Positions 1 to 9,967 of a DNA stretch of 64,000 nucleotides are shown here, piece by piece. Every line of letters starts with the position of its first letter. Position 1 is the stretch's first letter. A program made the translations under genes and the position numbers. The notes beneath the pieces were generated by a model. It worked only from the letters and a program-made list of their open reading frames with translations. It had not been told where the DNA came from and did no database searches. The stretch is from Chlorobaculum thiosulfatiphilum (GTDB lineage Bacteria; Bacteroidota; Chlorobiia; Chlorobiales; Chlorobiaceae). The stretch lies in assembly GCF_006265165.1 (NCBI RefSeq), contig NZ_VDCH01000001.1:248001-312000 (forward strand), written 5' to 3'.

Positions 1-1
1 C

Positions 2-3000
2 GCCGCGCTCGATCCGGCAAGCGCGCCCATCGACGGGCGAACGCCGGAGGCGCTCATCGCCTTTGCCCGGAACTACTCGGCCTCGATGCGCTACTACGAC
101 CTGAACAACGCCGAGATCGACGACTGGAAACGCTTTTTCAGCGACGACATTGCCGTCCGGGTCGCCTGCACGGCCATCGAAACGGTCGAGCTGTACCGCA
201 AGCGGATCAAGGAGCTGCTCGACCTCCTGAAAAACGAAAGCACCTCGGCATCGGCAACGAAACCGGAGACCGCGCTCGGCTGGCTCTTCAGCGACATCGG
301 CACACTCGCCCGCGAGCTTGACCGGCTCAAGGACGACCTCGACCCCGCCGTCGCGCTCAAGGCGACCTTGCAGAACCTGATTACGAGCCGCCTCGCTCCG
401 GCCTTCGGGAAGCTCGTCGCCGCTTACCGTGGCGGAGTCGAACTCGAACTCATCGAAACGACGGTTGCCGACGACCAGCTTGTCATTTTCGAGGCAGCTC
501 CGGAGCCGTTCGAATCCATCTGCGCGGCGGGCCTCTCGAAGGAATGGATCACCGGCACGGCGACGGATTGGGCGGCATACAGCGCCGCCATCGCAGCGGA
601 CGAGACGCTCTACGCCACCCTGCCGGGCCTCGACGCCTACAGCCGACTGGCGAGGCACAACCTCTTCACCTCGCAGCTCGACCTCTTCCTGAAAGCCTAC
701 GCCCGCACGGTTGCCGACGCCAAAGCCGCCCTGCCGGAGCTGCTGACGGGACGCAACGACCACCAGCCGCACTACGCCCTCTTCCTCGCTTTCGTGCAAC
801 TGATGGAGCTGTCGCGCACTCACCTGAACACGCTGACCGGACGCCATCTCGATTTTTACTACAAGGAGGTGCTGAAACTCGCCCCGAACGCCTCGGAACC
901 CGACAAGGTTCATCTGCTCTTCGAGCTGGTCAAGAACCGGGAAACCGCCCGGTTCGAAGCCGGAACCCTCTTCAAGGGCAAGGACGAAGCGGGCCAGAGC
1001 GTCGAGTACGCGCTCGACGAGGAGATCGTGGCCAACCGGGCTGCCATCGAAGCGATGCAGGCCGTCCGCCATTCGCTGAGAGACGACAAACCCCAACTCT
1101 ACGCCTGGCCGAAGATCGACTCCGGCGACGGCATCGGCGGCGAAATCACTGCGACCGACGGTCAGTGGCATCCGTTCCTGAACGATACCGGCGTGACGAG
1201 TCTCGCCGAAGTCGGCTTCGCCATCGCCTCGAACTGCCTGCTGCTTCGGGAGGGGAACCGCGAAATCACGCTCACCCTCGAGTTCACCGGAGGCAAGGTC
1301 TCGCAGACGGCGTTCTGCAACAGCTTCGACTTTTACCTCTCGACGGGAAAGAAATGGGTGCAGGCCACGCTCGACACTGACAAGCTTTCGAACTCCTCGA
1401 GCAAAAAAATCAAAATTCCGCTCACCTTCGACGGCGCGCAGCCGGCGGTCGAGCCGATGAGCGAGGCCGATCCGGGCAACGCGCTTCCGGCGACGCTGCC
1501 GATGCTCAAGGCCGTGCTGAAGCAGGAGTCGGCCCAAAGCCTGCCGCTCTCGACGCTGCAAACGTTGCTGCTCGACGCCGCCAATTCGAAGCTCGACGTC
1601 AGCGTCGGCTACGACAGCGACAACCAGCCGGACGGCAACGGCCTGAAAAGCCTCGCCGTCTCCAACAAGTTCGGCGACCTCAAGACCGACAAGCCCTTCC
1701 AGCCCTTCGGCGCGACGCCCGAAAGCGGCGACTGGCTCCTGGTCGGTTCGGACGAGCTGTTCCAGAAAAAGGGTGCTCGCTTCCAGTTGCGCATCGTCTG
1801 GAAAGGACTCCCCTTCTGGAGAGGCGATATCGACTTCGACTGGGTCAACGAATTCTATCCCAAAGCCGATTTCGCCTTCCTCAAACAGGGTTCGTGGCCA
1901 ACATCCAGCGACCTTGAGAACCAGCGGCTTTTCAGTTGGAAGTATGCCGAGGTGGCCTTTCCGCCCTCGAAAACCACCCTGCCCGCGCAGGCGTTGACCG
2001 AGACGCACTTCGACACGACGCGCTACACGCTCGACAGCCGCAGCGGCTTCATGAAACTGACGCTCGACGGCGATTTCGGCCACAAGCTCTACCCGCTCAC
2101 CCTGGGCCGGTACATGATGCGCAAGGCACAGAAAGATCCCGAGCTGACGCCCGAAGTTGATTGCATGACCCTCTGGAAAAAGGTGCGCAATGATCTCTAT
2201 GTATGGAAAGACGGGCGGAAAGAGCCGAAAAACCCCCGGAATTTCACACAGGAGTTTGTCGAAGCTTTTTCCGAATGCCTGCCGGTCGAACCCTACACGC
2301 CGGTGATCGAATCGCTGACGCTGAGCTACACCTCCTCCGCATCGCTCTCGGACGCGGCCCTGTACCAGCTCACGCCGTTCGGCTGCCAAACGATGACGCC
2401 GGGCAAAAAATCCACCCTCTTCTATCCGTTCGACAACGAGGGCGAACTCTACATCGGTATCGGCGGTTTCACGCCGGGCCGGAACCTCTCGGTGCTCTTC
2501 CAGCTTGCCGAGGGCAGCGCCTCGCCGACGGTCTCCAAACCGGAAAAGCATGTCATTTGGAGCTGGCTCCGCTCGAACGAATGGGTCGATTTCGAGACCC
2601 CCGAAATGTCGGACGACACGGCCCAACTCACCCGCTCCGGCATCATCCGCTTCGCCGTGCCGTCGTCGGCTACGAGCAGCGACGCGCTTCTCGGTGGCGG
2701 GGAGCTGCGCTGGCTGCGGGCGACGGTAAAGGAAAAACCGGAGGCGGTCTGCAAAATTATCGGCATCGCGACGCAGGCCGCCAGAGCGACGCGCGTCACC
2801 GGCGGCGACGCCTCCGGTCAGCTCGCGGCGGAGAGCATCAAAAAAGCGGTCACGCCCGATGCGTCGATCAAAAAGATCACCCAGCCCTACGCCAGCTTCG
2901 GCGGACGGAAGGCCGAGGATGAAACCGCGTTCCGCACGAGAGTGAGCGAGCGGCTGCGGCACCGGAACCGCGCCATCACGATGTGGGATTACGAACGGCT

Positions 3001-3613
3001 GGTGCTCGAAGCCTTCCCGCAGATCTACAAGGTCAAATGCCTGAACCACACCCGCTACGAAACCGGCGAAACCGGCGCGGGCATCTACCGCGAACTCGCG
3101 CCCGGACACGTCACCATCGTGGCGGTGCCGAACCTGCGCAACAACAACGCGGTCGATCCGCTGCGGCCATACACCAGCCTCGGCGAGCTCGACCTCGTCA
3201 GGACATTCCTCGAAGCACACGCCTCGGAACTCGTGACCCTGCACGTCGAAAACCCGGTGTTCGAGACGATCGGCACCGAATTCAGCGTCCGCTTCATGCC
3301 CGGAATCGACGAGGCTTTTTACATCGGGCAGTTGCAGCAGGAGCTGGTGAAGTTCCTCTCGCCCTGGGCCTTCGAGGAGGGGATGGACATCGCGTTCGGC
3401 GGCAGAATCCACAAATCCTCGCTGATCGATTTCGTCGAGGAGCGCTCCTACGTTGACTACGTCACCGCCTTCCGGATGTACCATACCGGCGGCGATGGCA
3501 AAAAAAGCGATGAGCTCGACGAAGCCTCGGCCTCCCTGCCGCTCTCGATCCTCGTATCGGCGGAGGCTACCGGACACGAAATCACGCCGATCTCCGGAGA
3601 ACTCGACGGATGA
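2..3613 (+). CDS. eCIS baseplate J-like protein (Afp11/Pvc11-type), 5' truncated
   Basis: The reading frame is open to the left edge; 1203 residues are visible, so the true start lies outside the window. The last third (about residues 950-1190 of the visible part) has the look of gp47/baseplate-J proteins from phage-tail-like particles: a segment with FRTRVSERLRHRNRAITMWD followed by YERLVLEAFP, then a C-terminal domain ending in short beta-rich stretches. In extracellular contractile injection systems such a protein forms a wedge of the baseplate around the spike. It is followed after 36 bases by a second J-like gene, and further downstream by tape-measure, DUF4157 and AAA+ genes, the usual eCIS order. 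The family call rests on motif recognition and context. Which of the two J genes corresponds to Afp11 and which to Afp12 is inferred from order only. Confidence 0.8.
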   Translation, partial: AALDPASAPIDGRTPEALIAFARNYSASMRYYDLNNAEIDDWKRFFSDDIAVRVACTAIETVELYRKRIKELLDLLKNESTSASATKPETALGWLFSDIGTLARELDRLKDDLDPAVALKATLQNLITSRLAPAFGKLVAAYRGGVELELIETTVADDQLVIFEAAPEPFESICAAGLSKEWITGTATDWAAYSAAIAADETLYATLPGLDAYSRLARHNLFTSQLDLFLKAYARTVADAKAALPELLTGRNDHQPHYALFLAFVQLMELSRTHLNTLTGRHLDFYYKEVLKLAPNASEPDKVHLLFELVKNRETARFEAGTLFKGKDEAGQSVEYALDEEIVANRAAIEAMQAVRHSLRDDKPQLYAWPKIDSGDGIGGEITATDGQWHPFLNDTGVTSLAEVGFAIASNCLLLREGNREITLTLEFTGGKVSQTAFCNSFDFYLSTGKKWVQATLDTDKLSNSSSKKIKIPLTFDGAQPAVEPMSEADPGNALPATLPMLKAVLKQESAQSLPLSTLQTLLLDAANSKLDVSVGYDSDNQPDGNGLKSLAVSNKFGDLKTDKPFQPFGATPESGDWLLVGSDELFQKKGARFQLRIVWKGLPFWRGDIDFDWVNEFYPKADFAFLKQGSWPTSSDLENQRLFSWKYAEVAFPPSKTTLPAQALTETHFDTTRYTLDSRSGFMKLTLDGDFGHKLYPLTLGRYMMRKAQKDPELTPEVDCMTLWKKVRNDLYVWKDGRKEPKNPRNFTQEFVEAFSECLPVEPYTPVIESLTLSYTSSASLSDAALYQLTPFGCQTMTPGKKSTLFYPFDNEGELYIGIGGFTPGRNLSVLFQLAEGSASPTVSKPEKHVIWSWLRSNEWVDFETPEMSDDTAQLTRSGIIRFAVPSSATSSDALLGGGELRWLRATVKEKPEAVCKIIGIATQAARATRVTGGDASGQLAAESIKKAVTPDASIKKITQPYASFGGRKAEDETAFRTRVSERLRHRNRAITMWDYERLVLEAFPQIYKVKCLNHTRYETGETGAGIYRELAPGHVTIVAVPNLRNNNAVDPLRPYTSLGELDLVRTFLEAHASELVTLHVENPVFETIGTEFSVRFMPGIDEAFYIGQLQQELVKFLSPWAFEEGMDIAFGGRIHKSSLIDFVEERSYVDYVTAFRMYHTGGDGKKSDELDEASASLPLSILVSAEATGHEITPISGELDG

Positions 3614-3649
3614 CCAACGATAACCTGTGACGACAAAAGAATTTCCGAC

Positions 3650-6600
3650 ATGGCTGTAACGACCGGAACCATACAGAAAGAGCCTCGGCGCGAGCCGGAT
3701 CAGGAGTTCACCGCCCTGCGCCGCAAAGGCATCGAACTCATCGAACAGATGAGCAGCCGCTGGTGGACGGACTACAACAGCCACGATCCGGGCGTCACCA
3801 TGCTCGAAGCGCTCTGTTACGCCATCACCGATCTCGGCTACCGGATCGGCTGGGACATCGCCGACCTCTTGCAAAACCCGCCGGGCGACGGCTCGGAGGA
3901 CTCGATCCAGCCCTTCTTCACGGCGCGTGAAATCCTGACGGTCAATCCGCTCACGGCGGACGACTTCCGCCGCCTGCTCATCGATCACGAGGGGATCGGC
4001 AAGGCGTGGATCGCAAACAGCCAAACGGGCTGCGAAAGCGCCTGGTACGCCGACTGCAAGCACGATCGCCTGAGCTTCATGCCAACGGGCGCGCAGACTT
4101 TCGAGCGGGACGCCATTTCGCCGCGCGGCATCCGGGACGTTTTCGTGCAGTTCGAGAACGATCCGGAACTTGGCGACCTGAACGACCGCAAAATCCGCCA
4201 CGCCTTCGCCATTCAGCCTTCGAAAAGCAAGGCGCTGGAGGTCACGGCGGAGTTCCGCCTGCCCGCGTGGTCAACCAAAGCGTGGGGCGAAGCGTCGAGG
4301 TTTATCGATGCAAACGGCAAGCTGGCGGGCGGCATCACCAGCGTGAAGCTGACAAACATTGTCGAGGGCGAACGGAAGCAGAGCTATCTGGCCGATATCG
4401 AAATAGTGTTCGAGAAAGATTCCGGGAGTGCGGACGAAGCTGCGGAGGTTGTGACGCTCGAGCTCCCGGCTGTGCCGGTCAGGCTGTACGGCTCCACGTC
4501 GGAGTTGAAGGGCTACGGCGACGCCTGGGATTTTTCGGATTTCGACAGCGGCGAGCTGGCGAAAGTCGTTGCCGAGCCGTTCCTGCTGAAATCCGCCGCC
4601 GTGCAACGCATCACCGAAGAGGCCGCCGCCTTGCTCCGGGCTCGCCGGAACCTGTGCGAGGAGTTCTGCCGCATCGAGCCAATACAGACCGAAGAGGTGG
4701 CGATCTGCGCGGACATTCTCGTGACGGCGGAGGCCGACATCGAGCAGGTGTTCGCGTCGATGATCTTCGCCATCGAAAACTACTTCAACCCGCCGCTCGC
4801 CTTTCACACGCTCGACGAGCTGCGGCGGGAGGGCGTGACGGTCGAGGATATTTTCGACGGCCCGATGCTCGCGCACGGCTTCCTCCGGCACGAGGAACTC
4901 GAAAAGGCGCGGCTCCGCAAAAGCCTGCGCACCTCCGACATCATCAACGAAATCGTGGAGATCGAGGGGGTCGTGGCGGTCAGGAGCCTGCGGCTGACAC
5001 GGTACGACAGTACCGGCAAACCGGCGAGCGGCGTGGCCGACATCGGGCGCGGGGCGGACGCGAAGAAGATCAGCGCCGAATGGACGCTCGAAATCAGCGA
5101 GAACTGCCTGCCAATCCTCTCCATCGAAAACTCGGCCTTCCTGTTCTTCAAGAACGACCTGCCGTTCGTGGCCGACTTCGTGGAGGTGAGCGACACGCTC
5201 AACCAGCTCCGTGGCGAGGCGGAGCGGCTGAAAACGCAACGCTCCGGTTCGCTCGACCTGCCGACGCCGACGGGGCGCTACCGCGATCCGCAGCGCTACG
5301 CCCCCATGCAATACGCGCTGCCGGAGTGCTACGGCGTCGGCCCCGACGGAGTGCGCGAACCGGCGACGGCGGAGCGGCGGGCGCAGGTGAGGCAGCTCAA
5401 GGGCTACCTGATGCTCTTCGAGCAGCTCCTCGCCAACGCCTTCTCGCAACTGGCGGGCGCGCGCCACCTCTTTTCGCTCGACCCGGCGACGAGGCAGACG
5501 ATGTTCGTCCAGAGCCTGAACGACGAAAATCTCATTCGCGGAGTGACGGACATTCTGAAAGCGGAACTCGACGAGGCGGCGCTGCACGACATGGTTGAAA
5601 CCACCACAACCATGCAGGAGCGGCGCGGGCGCTTCCTCGACCACCTGATGGCCCGTTTCGGCGAACGCTTCAGCGACTACGCCTTGCAAGTCACCGACTA
5701 CGACGGCAAAAAAAAACCGGCAGAAACGCTGATCGAGGGCAAGCTCGCCTTCCTCTCCGCCCTTCCGGAACTCAGTCGCGACCGCGCCAAGGGCATGAAC
5801 ACGGCGGCCACGGCGCTGACGCCGGAGGACGAGGCGGTGCTGAAAAAACGGATTTCGCTGCTTGCCGGTCTCGCGCCCGAAACGGCGGAAAAGATCATCG
5901 TCGTGGAGCATCTGCTCCTGAGGCCGCGCTTCCCCGGCGACGCCCTAATGGAGGTGTGCCTCGACGAGCAACCTTGCGGCGAGGTCGATCCCTACTCGTT
6001 CCAGCTCACCGTGGTGATGCCCGGCTGGCTCGCGCCGTTCGACAAAAATATCGAGCTGCGCCGCTTCGTCGAAAACACGATACGGCAGGAGCTGCCCTGT
6101 CACATCCTCGGCAAAATCTGCTGGGTGGGCAATCAGGATTACGACGCGGCTTACCGCGAAAAGCTGATCGTACCGCTGGCGGAGTTTCTGCGCGAGGAGG
6201 GCCGGAACGCCGGAAACGCCCGCCCGTCGGTTGGCAATGCGCAGAAAGGAGCGAACAACCTCCACGACGCCGCCCTCGAATCGTTCAGCGCATGGATGGA
6301 AAAAGGAGCGTACCGGAAGGTCGCCGCGAACAACCTCGAAGCATCGCTCCGCGACCTTTTCGTCGCCGAACTCGATCCGTTGTCGGACATTTACGGCGGC
6401 GTCAGCAACTACGACATCATCGCCACGGAGATTCACGACATGATGGCGAAGCACTTCGCAAGCATCGTCGAGGATGACCGCTGGTATATTTACAAGCGCT
6501 TCAAGGATGCCTGGGACGCATGGCTCGCCGCGCTTCCGGAGAGGCAGCGGAGTGAGTGGAAGCCCGCCGGATTCGTCTCACGCGTGCAGGAGACGATGCG

Positions 6601-6991
6601 CGGCATGATCGGCTCAAGGCTCGATCCGGCGCAAACCGCCCGACAGGCGCTCGAACAGTTCGGCGATTTGTTCGACCGGGCGATGCGCGAGCTGGCCGCC
6701 GCAGGCGACGCCGTGAATGACCCGAAAAGCGTGGTCGCGGAGATTTTCGAAGAGGCGCTCGACTGTGAACCCTTCGACAGCTCATCCCTGTCGGCGGATG
6801 AACTGGCCAGCCTGAAAGCGCTTTTCATCGAACTCTACGCCCCGCGCGTCCATGACACCCTGCTCTTGCGGGAGGTCGTCGCCATGCACGCCCGGCTGAC
6901 CAGCATTTACCCGCCCGCGACCCTGCACGACTGCGTTGACGGCAACGACCTCAACCCGGTGCGGCTCGACAGCACGATACTCGGCGCGTAA
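3650..6991 (+). CDS. eCIS second baseplate J-like protein (Afp12-type)
   Basis: This is a 1113-aa protein. The N-terminus (about residues 15-75) contains the block YNSHDPGVTMLEALCYAITD, followed by LGYR, which is the hallmark N-terminal segment of large eCIS and phage baseplate-J wedge proteins. The rest is long, acidic and helical, with no enzyme motif that I can see. It starts 36 bases after the preceding J-like gene and ends 42 bases before the next, consistent with one transcript. The predicted job is the outer baseplate wedge that links the hub to the sheath. The C-terminal 250 residues look family-specific and I recognise no domain there. The assignment is good at the level of eCIS baseplate; the exact subunit equivalence is inferred. 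Confidence 0.78.
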   Translation: MAVTTGTIQKEPRREPDQEFTALRRKGIELIEQMSSRWWTDYNSHDPGVTMLEALCYAITDLGYRIGWDIADLLQNPPGDGSEDSIQPFFTAREILTVNPLTADDFRRLLIDHEGIGKAWIANSQTGCESAWYADCKHDRLSFMPTGAQTFERDAISPRGIRDVFVQFENDPELGDLNDRKIRHAFAIQPSKSKALEVTAEFRLPAWSTKAWGEASRFIDANGKLAGGITSVKLTNIVEGERKQSYLADIEIVFEKDSGSADEAAEVVTLELPAVPVRLYGSTSELKGYGDAWDFSDFDSGELAKVVAEPFLLKSAAVQRITEEAAALLRARRNLCEEFCRIEPIQTEEVAICADILVTAEADIEQVFASMIFAIENYFNPPLAFHTLDELRREGVTVEDIFDGPMLAHGFLRHEELEKARLRKSLRTSDIINEIVEIEGVVAVRSLRLTRYDSTGKPASGVADIGRGADAKKISAEWTLEISENCLPILSIENSAFLFFKNDLPFVADFVEVSDTLNQLRGEAERLKTQRSGSLDLPTPTGRYRDPQRYAPMQYALPECYGVGPDGVREPATAERRAQVRQLKGYLMLFEQLLANAFSQLAGARHLFSLDPATRQTMFVQSLNDENLIRGVTDILKAELDEAALHDMVETTTTMQERRGRFLDHLMARFGERFSDYALQVTDYDGKKKPAETLIEGKLAFLSALPELSRDRAKGMNTAATALTPEDEAVLKKRISLLAGLAPETAEKIIVVEHLLLRPRFPGDALMEVCLDEQPCGEVDPYSFQLTVVMPGWLAPFDKNIELRRFVENTIRQELPCHILGKICWVGNQDYDAAYREKLIVPLAEFLREEGRNAGNARPSVGNAQKGANNLHDAALESFSAWMEKGAYRKVAANNLEASLRDLFVAELDPLSDIYGGVSNYDIIATEIHDMMAKHFASIVEDDRWYIYKRFKDAWDAWLAALPERQRSEWKPAGFVSRVQETMRGMIGSRLDPAQTARQALEQFGDLFDRAMRELAAAGDAVNDPKSVVAEIFEEALDCEPFDSSSLSADELASLKALFIELYAPRVHDTLLLREVVAMHARLTSIYPPATLHDCVDGNDLNPVRLDSTILGA

Positions 6992-7033
6992 GAGGAGCAA
7001 CAAGGAGATCAATCGCTTAAACAACAGTTTGTC

Positions 7034-9781
7034 ATGATTCCTGAAAACAACATCTACCCGTTATTCGAGGTCAACCAGGTGCTGAGCGCCGATCACCTCA
7101 ATAGGCTCCACGACCGGCTCGACGAACAGAACCGCCTGACGCGGGCCACGCTGCACGGCATCGGCATCGTCTGCGGGTTGGAGGTCTCGATGAGCAAAAG
7201 CGGCGGAAAGGCGACGATCTCGATCTCGAAAGGGTACGGCGTCACCTCGGAGGGGTATGCAGTCGTCATCGGCGACGAGGGATTCCGGGCAGACCGCTGC
7301 CGTTCGCTCGAAGTGAAGGATGATTACGAACCGCTGCTCCTCGACGATGCCGAGGGGGCCAAAGATATTGTCGAACTGCTCGACAGCGACCACGAGCACT
7401 ATGACGAAGGCGTCACGATCGACGCCGCTAAAGCCACGGAGATGGCGGTCGTGCTCTACGTCGAGCTGCTCGAAACCAGTCTGAAAACCTGTACGCCCGG
7501 CTCGTGCGACGACAAGGGCAAAAAGGTGACGGTCAGTGTGCGCAAACTGCTCGTACCCACAGTCTATCTCGACGAGCTGCAGGAACGGACGGCGACCGAC
7601 ATTGACGAATCCGGCACCGAGGGCGACTTTTTCCCGAACCTCGCCGCCCGGCTCGACCTCGCCGATCTGCGGATGCCGCGCTTCGACGTTCCGGCCACCA
7701 CACTGACCGACGCGGAGTCGATCATCGCCGCCTACAAGAAAATCCTGATCGATCCGCTCGACGGCGCGGACAAATCGCTTTTCAAACGCATCGGCGAAGC
7801 CCTCGACGCGTCGAGAACCGCCTACGCCCCGCTGCTCGACGAGTCGAAAAAAGAGTTCTCCTCCGCGCTGAACATTATCGAATCGGGCTTTCTGAATCCG
7901 GAAAGCAAAAAAGACGCCGCGTTCCAGTATTACTACGATTTCCTGAACGACCTCATCCATGCTTACGACGAGTTCCGCACAAAAGCCTTCGAGCTGACCG
8001 CGCTCTGCAATCCGCCGTCGCAACTCTATCCCCGCCATCTGGAGCTTGGCGAGCCTGAAGCATCCTCCGGCGACACGCCCTCCGCCGAGGCCGGAATTCT
8101 TTCGTATCGCCACTACTTCCGCCCCTCGCCTGCGCTCGGCGTACTGAAAGCCAGACGCGAAGAGATGCAGTCGCTCTATAACCGCCTCCAGGCGATGGTC
8201 ACCAGCTTCGACCCGCTCGCGCCGGACAGCTCGAAAAGCGCCGATGAAAATATCCGCGTCACCCCCAGCCGTCCGGCGGACGCCCCGCTGTCGCAACGGG
8301 CGATTCCCTGCTACTACGATCCGAAATCCGCCCGGTTGCTCGACGCCTGGGACTTCGCGAAAACCGCCGCTGGCCGAAGCGCCCAAAACTGCGGCTGCCG
8401 GATCGAGGGAGACGATTCGCTCGACTGGTCGCTCGACCAGCGCGGCTTTTTCCGGATCGAAGGCCACATCGGCCTCGACTGGGACAAAGCGCTCGACGCA
8501 TTGCAGAAAAAAATCGCCGCCTACCGCCTTCCCTTCGACGTGCTGGTTCTGAAAACTGATACTCCGCCCGGCGACCTCACCGAAGAGGAGTTGCAGGAAT
8601 ATCTGCCGGAGTTCCTCAAGAAACACCCCGGCATCGAGCACTGCTCCGGCGTCATGCCGGGCGGCACCTTCGTGATGGTCGCCAACAGCGCGGCCTCGAC
8701 CGCTGGCAGCCCGTACAGCGCGATTCTCTCCAGATTCGGCGCGAAAGCGATTGTCGCCGATTTTGCGCTGCCCTACCGCATCGCCGAAACGCTCAAGCCT
8801 GCCGATATTTCCGTCGGCGAGTGCCAATACGACTGGATCGACACCATCCGCCACCTCAACAACATCACGCTGCGGGAGTATCGCAAACAGGCCACCCCCA
8901 AAGCGCCCGCGGCCCATGAGGCGGAAGCGAATCGGCTGGCCTCGAACTATGTCGTCAGAATCCGCCATTATGAAATCCAGGGCCGTAACCTCCTCGGAAA
9001 CAACCGTTACGTCGATGTCGCCGTGCCGCTGGCTGACCTGAAACAGTACGGCCACGCCGCCATCATGAAGAAGCTCAACGAAACGTTTCCGCTCGGCCTG
9101 CTCTTCGATCACGCGCCGGGAACCGGCAACGTGCTGATCCGCGCCGTCCGTGGCCAGCGCTTCCGCATCGAAATCGAAGGGGTGCAGGGCAACCGGATAC
9201 GTTACGCTTACACCGAGAATGGGATGTTCCGCCACCAGAACGACAACTGGGAGCAGATCGGTGGATCGGTCGCCAACAGCGGCTGCCGGATGATCGCCAC
9301 CGATTACGACGAAAAGGTCTATCGCTGGATCCAGAAAACCTTCAAACCGGCGGCCACGCAAAGCAAAATATCGCGCCCGTCGGTGCAGGAGATCGTCAAG
9401 TGGGAGAAAATGGCGCTGAGTCGCGCTCGCCGTTACAAATCCGCCGACAAACTGCCGATCCATGCGCTACTGAACGCGGTAGCCGCGGCCATCAGGAGTA
9501 TCGATCCGGCGGCCAGAATTGTCCTCGTGGGCAGTTGGGCTAACGGAAGCTGGCTTTCGAGAATCGAATCGGACAATCTCAAGAGTTTCAGTTCGGTAAC
9601 GCAACTGAATACGTTCCGTACGCTGAACCAGAAGGTGACGGGCAGAACCGGCTTCAGCGGCATCGACCTGCTGATCGAGAGCGCATACGCCATCACGCCG
9701 GAGATGATACCGGTGACAAGCGGCTACCAGGTAACGATTTTCAGAGGGAAAAAAGATGCGCAGAGGGGACTTGAACTGTGA
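7034..9781 (+). CDS. conserved eCIS-locus protein of unknown function
   Basis: This is a 915-aa protein. The N-terminus (residues 8-55: LFEVNQVLSADHLNRLHDRL then a GLEV block) is of a kind I associate with genes lying between the baseplate and tape-measure genes of Bacteroidota/Chlorobi-type eCIS loci. The remainder is a mix of acidic helices with no transmembrane segment, signal peptide or catalytic motif that I can name. It lies 42 bases after the second baseplate gene on the same strand. By position it could replace the tail-fibre gene (Afp13), but no collagen-like or adenovirus-knob-like repeats are visible, so a fibre role is not supported by sequence. A purine-rich aggag/aaggag stretch lies 30-45 bases upstream of the ATG, too far away to be a clear ribosome site. 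Function unknown. Confidence 0.6.
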   Translation: MIPENNIYPLFEVNQVLSADHLNRLHDRLDEQNRLTRATLHGIGIVCGLEVSMSKSGGKATISISKGYGVTSEGYAVVIGDEGFRADRCRSLEVKDDYEPLLLDDAEGAKDIVELLDSDHEHYDEGVTIDAAKATEMAVVLYVELLETSLKTCTPGSCDDKGKKVTVSVRKLLVPTVYLDELQERTATDIDESGTEGDFFPNLAARLDLADLRMPRFDVPATTLTDAESIIAAYKKILIDPLDGADKSLFKRIGEALDASRTAYAPLLDESKKEFSSALNIIESGFLNPESKKDAAFQYYYDFLNDLIHAYDEFRTKAFELTALCNPPSQLYPRHLELGEPEASSGDTPSAEAGILSYRHYFRPSPALGVLKARREEMQSLYNRLQAMVTSFDPLAPDSSKSADENIRVTPSRPADAPLSQRAIPCYYDPKSARLLDAWDFAKTAAGRSAQNCGCRIEGDDSLDWSLDQRGFFRIEGHIGLDWDKALDALQKKIAAYRLPFDVLVLKTDTPPGDLTEEELQEYLPEFLKKHPGIEHCSGVMPGGTFVMVANSAASTAGSPYSAILSRFGAKAIVADFALPYRIAETLKPADISVGECQYDWIDTIRHLNNITLREYRKQATPKAPAAHEAEANRLASNYVVRIRHYEIQGRNLLGNNRYVDVAVPLADLKQYGHAAIMKKLNETFPLGLLFDHAPGTGNVLIRAVRGQRFRIEIEGVQGNRIRYAYTENGMFRHQNDNWEQIGGSVANSGCRMIATDYDEKVYRWIQKTFKPAATQSKISRPSVQEIVKWEKMALSRARRYKSADKLPIHALLNAVAAAIRSIDPAARIVLVGSWANGSWLSRIESDNLKSFSSVTQLNTFRTLNQKVTGRTGFSGIDLLIESAYAITPEMIPVTSGYQVTIFRGKKDAQRGLEL

Positions 9782-9804
9782 TACCGGAGAGGGACAATAG
9801 GAAA

Positions 9805-9861
9805 ACCACCGAACGCAAATCAGAGGTTTTAACTCTGTCGTACATGCTCGCGTTCGGTGGT
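9805..9861. repeat. 12-bp perfect inverted repeat with nested hairpin in the eCIS operon
   Basis: The arms accaccgaacgc (9805-9816) and gcgttcggtggt (9850-9861) are exact reverse complements. The loop contains a second small stem (cagag/ctctg). No T-run follows on either side. It sits 24 bases after the 915-aa gene and about 100 bases before the tape-measure gene, the longest gap in the first five genes. It may be a processing or attenuation structure, or a repeat insertion. Confidence 0.75.
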
Positions 9862-9967
9862 GCAGGCTCGGATATTATGCCGAATCCCTTGACACCCTTG
9901 CCTTGTGGCTTGAGTGAATCCAGTGGTTTAATTTAGCGCTTTCCGGCAATACGATGCAACTTATTTT

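Noticed and set aside
7061-9463. An 800-codon minus-strand frame over the third eCIS gene
   Set aside because: Antisense shadow. The plus frame is in operon order and has the conserved N-terminal block.
7034-9781. Calling the 915-aa eCIS gene a tail fibre (Afp13)
   Set aside because: Position alone suggests it. No repeat or knob-like domain is visible, so it is left as unknown.
9889-9894. A TTGACA -35-like box upstream of the tape-measure gene
   Set aside because: No -10-like sequence lies at the right distance (about 17 bases on is gagtga), and the lineage may not use this box.
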